Below, piece after piece: positions 21,569-22,294 of a DNA stretch of 22,294 nucleotides. The notes beneath the pieces were generated by a model. It was not told the DNA's origin, ran no database searches, and saw nothing but the letters and a program-made list of their open reading frames with translations. The stretch comes from CAZZEX01 sp964653285 (GTDB taxonomy: Bacteria; Chloroflexota; Anaerolineae; B4-G1). A program made the translations under genes and the position numbers. Within the stretch, counting starts at the first letter, position 1; the number at the start of each line of letters is the position of its first letter. The stretch lies in contig CAZZEX010000084.1 in the NCBI GenBank assembly GCA_964653285.1, forward strand, positions 1 to 22,294. The letters are read 5' to 3'.

Positions 21569-21952
21569 ATGGAGAAGACAATACACGTAGAAGTCTGGCT
21601 CTACGGCCCACTGGCCCGCTACGCTGGCGAGCAAAGCCAGGGCAGTTACGCTGAACTACACCTGGAACCACCCACGGGCAGCACGATGCAAGACCTCCTC
21701 AGCCGCCTGGGCCTCCCACAGGAGGAGAAGGGCATCACCTTCGTCAACGGCAACCTGGCCGCGCTGTCCGGCCTGGATACCGATCGTGACCTGGTGTTGC
21801 ACGACGGCGACCGGGTGGGCATCTCCCACCGCAAGAGCATGTGGCCCTTCCAGTACCGCTTCGGCGCAGGTGTGACCCCCCAACTCCAGGAGACACTCCG
21901 CCAGCGACAGGATGGGGGAGTGCACCACGCATATACCCAACCGGATGAATAA
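21569..21952 (+). CDS. MoaD/ThiS-family small sulfur-carrier-like protein with C-terminal extension
   Basis: A 127-residue protein with a beta-grasp fold of the MoaD/ThiS type: VEVWLYGPLARYAG, then GSTMQDLLSRLGLP, GITFVNGNLAAL and LHDGDRVGISH. MoaD carries sulfur on a C-terminal Gly-Gly for pterin cofactor synthesis. Here the fold is followed by about 35 extra residues, MWPFQYRFGAGVTPQLQ onward, and the only GG is internal (QDGGVHHAYTQPDE). Carrier function would require removal of the tail; otherwise it may act as an AOR-associated partner. It lies directly upstream of the aldehyde:ferredoxin oxidoreductase gene, which needs a tungsto- or molybdopterin, and this supports the cofactor link. 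The start is uncertain; ATG 21569 fits the fold. Confidence 0.78.
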   Translation: MEKTIHVEVWLYGPLARYAGEQSQGSYAELHLEPPTGSTMQDLLSRLGLPQEEKGITFVNGNLAALSGLDTDRDLVLHDGDRVGISHRKSMWPFQYRFGAGVTPQLQETLRQRQDGGVHHAYTQPDE

Positions 21953-21980
21953 CCCGCTGCCAATCGCGATGTGAAGAGAC

Positions 21981-22009
21981 TTGACAAGCGGGCGTATCTG
22001 GCATATCAT
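21981..22009 (+). promoter_or_regulatory. Promoter of the aldehyde:ferredoxin oxidoreductase gene
   Basis: TTGACA (6/6), a 17-bp spacer and TATCAT (5/6). The start would be near 22016, just upstream of the structured leader, leaving about 195 nt before the ATG at 22212. Confidence 0.8.
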
Positions 22010-22036
22010 AAGCAAGAAAATCCCATAGCCCTCCGA

Positions 22037-22163
22037 CTCACCACGCTCCCTCCGGGACGGGTGAGCGATAAGGTGTAGGAAGCAATCCCTGCACCCGCCG
22101 TGTTCGCAAAGGAGGCACTTCGTGGCCTGGCATCTCATGCCTTGGCCAGAGGTGGCCTCCTTT
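22037..22163 (+). ncRNA. Structured leader, candidate molybdenum/tungsten-cofactor (Moco-type) riboswitch
   Basis: Three consecutive stems are visible. CTCACC (22037-22042) pairs with GGTGAG (22060-22065) and encloses a TCCC/GGGA stem. GGTGTAGG (22072-22079) pairs with CCTGCACC (22088-22095). AAAGGAGGC (22108-22116) pairs with GCCTCCTTT (22155-22163) and encloses a TGGCC/GGCCA, GGCAT/ATGCC stem. The element sits between a strong promoter and an aldehyde:ferredoxin oxidoreductase, an enzyme that needs a tungsten or molybdenum pterin cofactor. The overall look is reminiscent of Moco RNA elements, but I have not matched it to a covariance model. The structure is seen; the ligand is inferred. Confidence 0.6.
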
Positions 22164-22170
22164 AGTTTTG
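22108..22170 (+). terminator. Possible attenuator hairpin in the aldehyde:ferredoxin oxidoreductase leader
   Basis: The last leader stem (9-bp outer helix AAAGGAGGC/GCCTCCTTT with a long inner stem) runs into TTTAGTTTTG. This could act as an intrinsic terminator controlled by the upstream aptamer. The T-run is interrupted, so it may instead be part of the aptamer. Confidence 0.45.
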
Positions 22171-22211
22171 CATTTCACGCTTCACGTCTCAAATCTTAAG
22201 GAGGTACACAG

Positions 22212-22294
22212 ATGTCCAAAATCCTGCGCGTCAACATGACCGACCGCACCGCCACCTACGAGGACGTACCCGACAAGTACAAGTTCCTCGGCGG
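22212..22294 (+). CDS. Aldehyde:ferredoxin oxidoreductase, N-terminal start (gene runs off the right edge)
   Basis: The 27 visible residues, MSKILRVNMTDRTATYEDVP followed by DKYKFLGG, match the conserved N-terminus of tungsten-dependent aldehyde:ferredoxin oxidoreductases (KILRVNLT, then LGG). These enzymes interconvert aldehydes and carboxylic acids with ferredoxin as electron carrier, using a bis-pterin tungsten cofactor and a 4Fe-4S cluster. The ATG at 22212 follows a near-perfect ribosome binding site, AAGGAGGT, at 6 nt. The preceding MoaD/ThiS-like gene and structured leader support cofactor-linked regulation. The catalytic part is outside the window. Confidence 0.85.
   Translation, partial: MSKILRVNMTDRTATYEDVPDKYKFLG

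Overview
The window looks like a chromosomal segment of an anaerobic Chloroflexota bacterium, possibly Anaerolineae-like; this assignment is inferred. It rests on the moderately high GC content, the cvpA-mutS2 pair, folate-dependent one-carbon genes next to an aldehyde:ferredoxin oxidoreductase, and two exported-type proteins ending in a YLPL(V/I)(L/M)R tail that I associate from memory with Chloroflexota secreted proteins. No rRNA, tRNA or CRISPR array was seen.

Region 1 (1-6811, all minus strand) is a probable operon. In transcription order it holds a NarL-type response regulator, a membrane GAF-GAF histidine kinase, a small unknown protein, FolD, a second NarL-type regulator, a pseudo-receiver fused to DUF166, and formate-tetrahydrofolate ligase (Fhs, running off the left edge). 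FolD and Fhs carry out the folate steps of the methyl branch of the Wood-Ljungdahl pathway or general C1 metabolism, so the layout suggests C1 flux under dedicated two-component control. A second folD (7042-8037) is transcribed divergently from its own promoter.

Region 2 (8041-10937) is a mobile-element scar. A 1.84-kb insertion sequence with 28-bp terminal inverted repeats carries a MULE-like transposase, inactivated by an in-frame stop and a 17-bp tandem duplication. It abuts a 5'-truncated ISKra4-type transposase and a repeat-rich stretch.

Region 3 (10938-13609) holds a small exported protein with a strong terminator, a truncated CYTH gene behind a promoter cassette that recurs 1.25 kb downstream, several palindromic repeats, and a DUF4258/YgiT-zinc-finger toxin-antitoxin pair.

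Region 4 (13610-18444) has a PyrK-like/PyrD-like pair in which the PyrD-like protein keeps the FMN-phosphate region but lacks the dihydroorotate catalytic residues, followed by cvpA and mutS2. Conserved genes here carry GC-rich or GAAACCAGG-type palindromes inserted in frame, so mobile palindromic repeats have entered protein-coding sequence at least five times.

Region 5 (18445-22294) holds a broken, repeat-rich exported-type protein, then a MoaD/ThiS-like gene with its own promoter and leader, and the start of an aldehyde:ferredoxin oxidoreductase gene. The latter is preceded by a near-consensus promoter and a three-hairpin leader that is a candidate molybdenum/tungsten-cofactor riboswitch.
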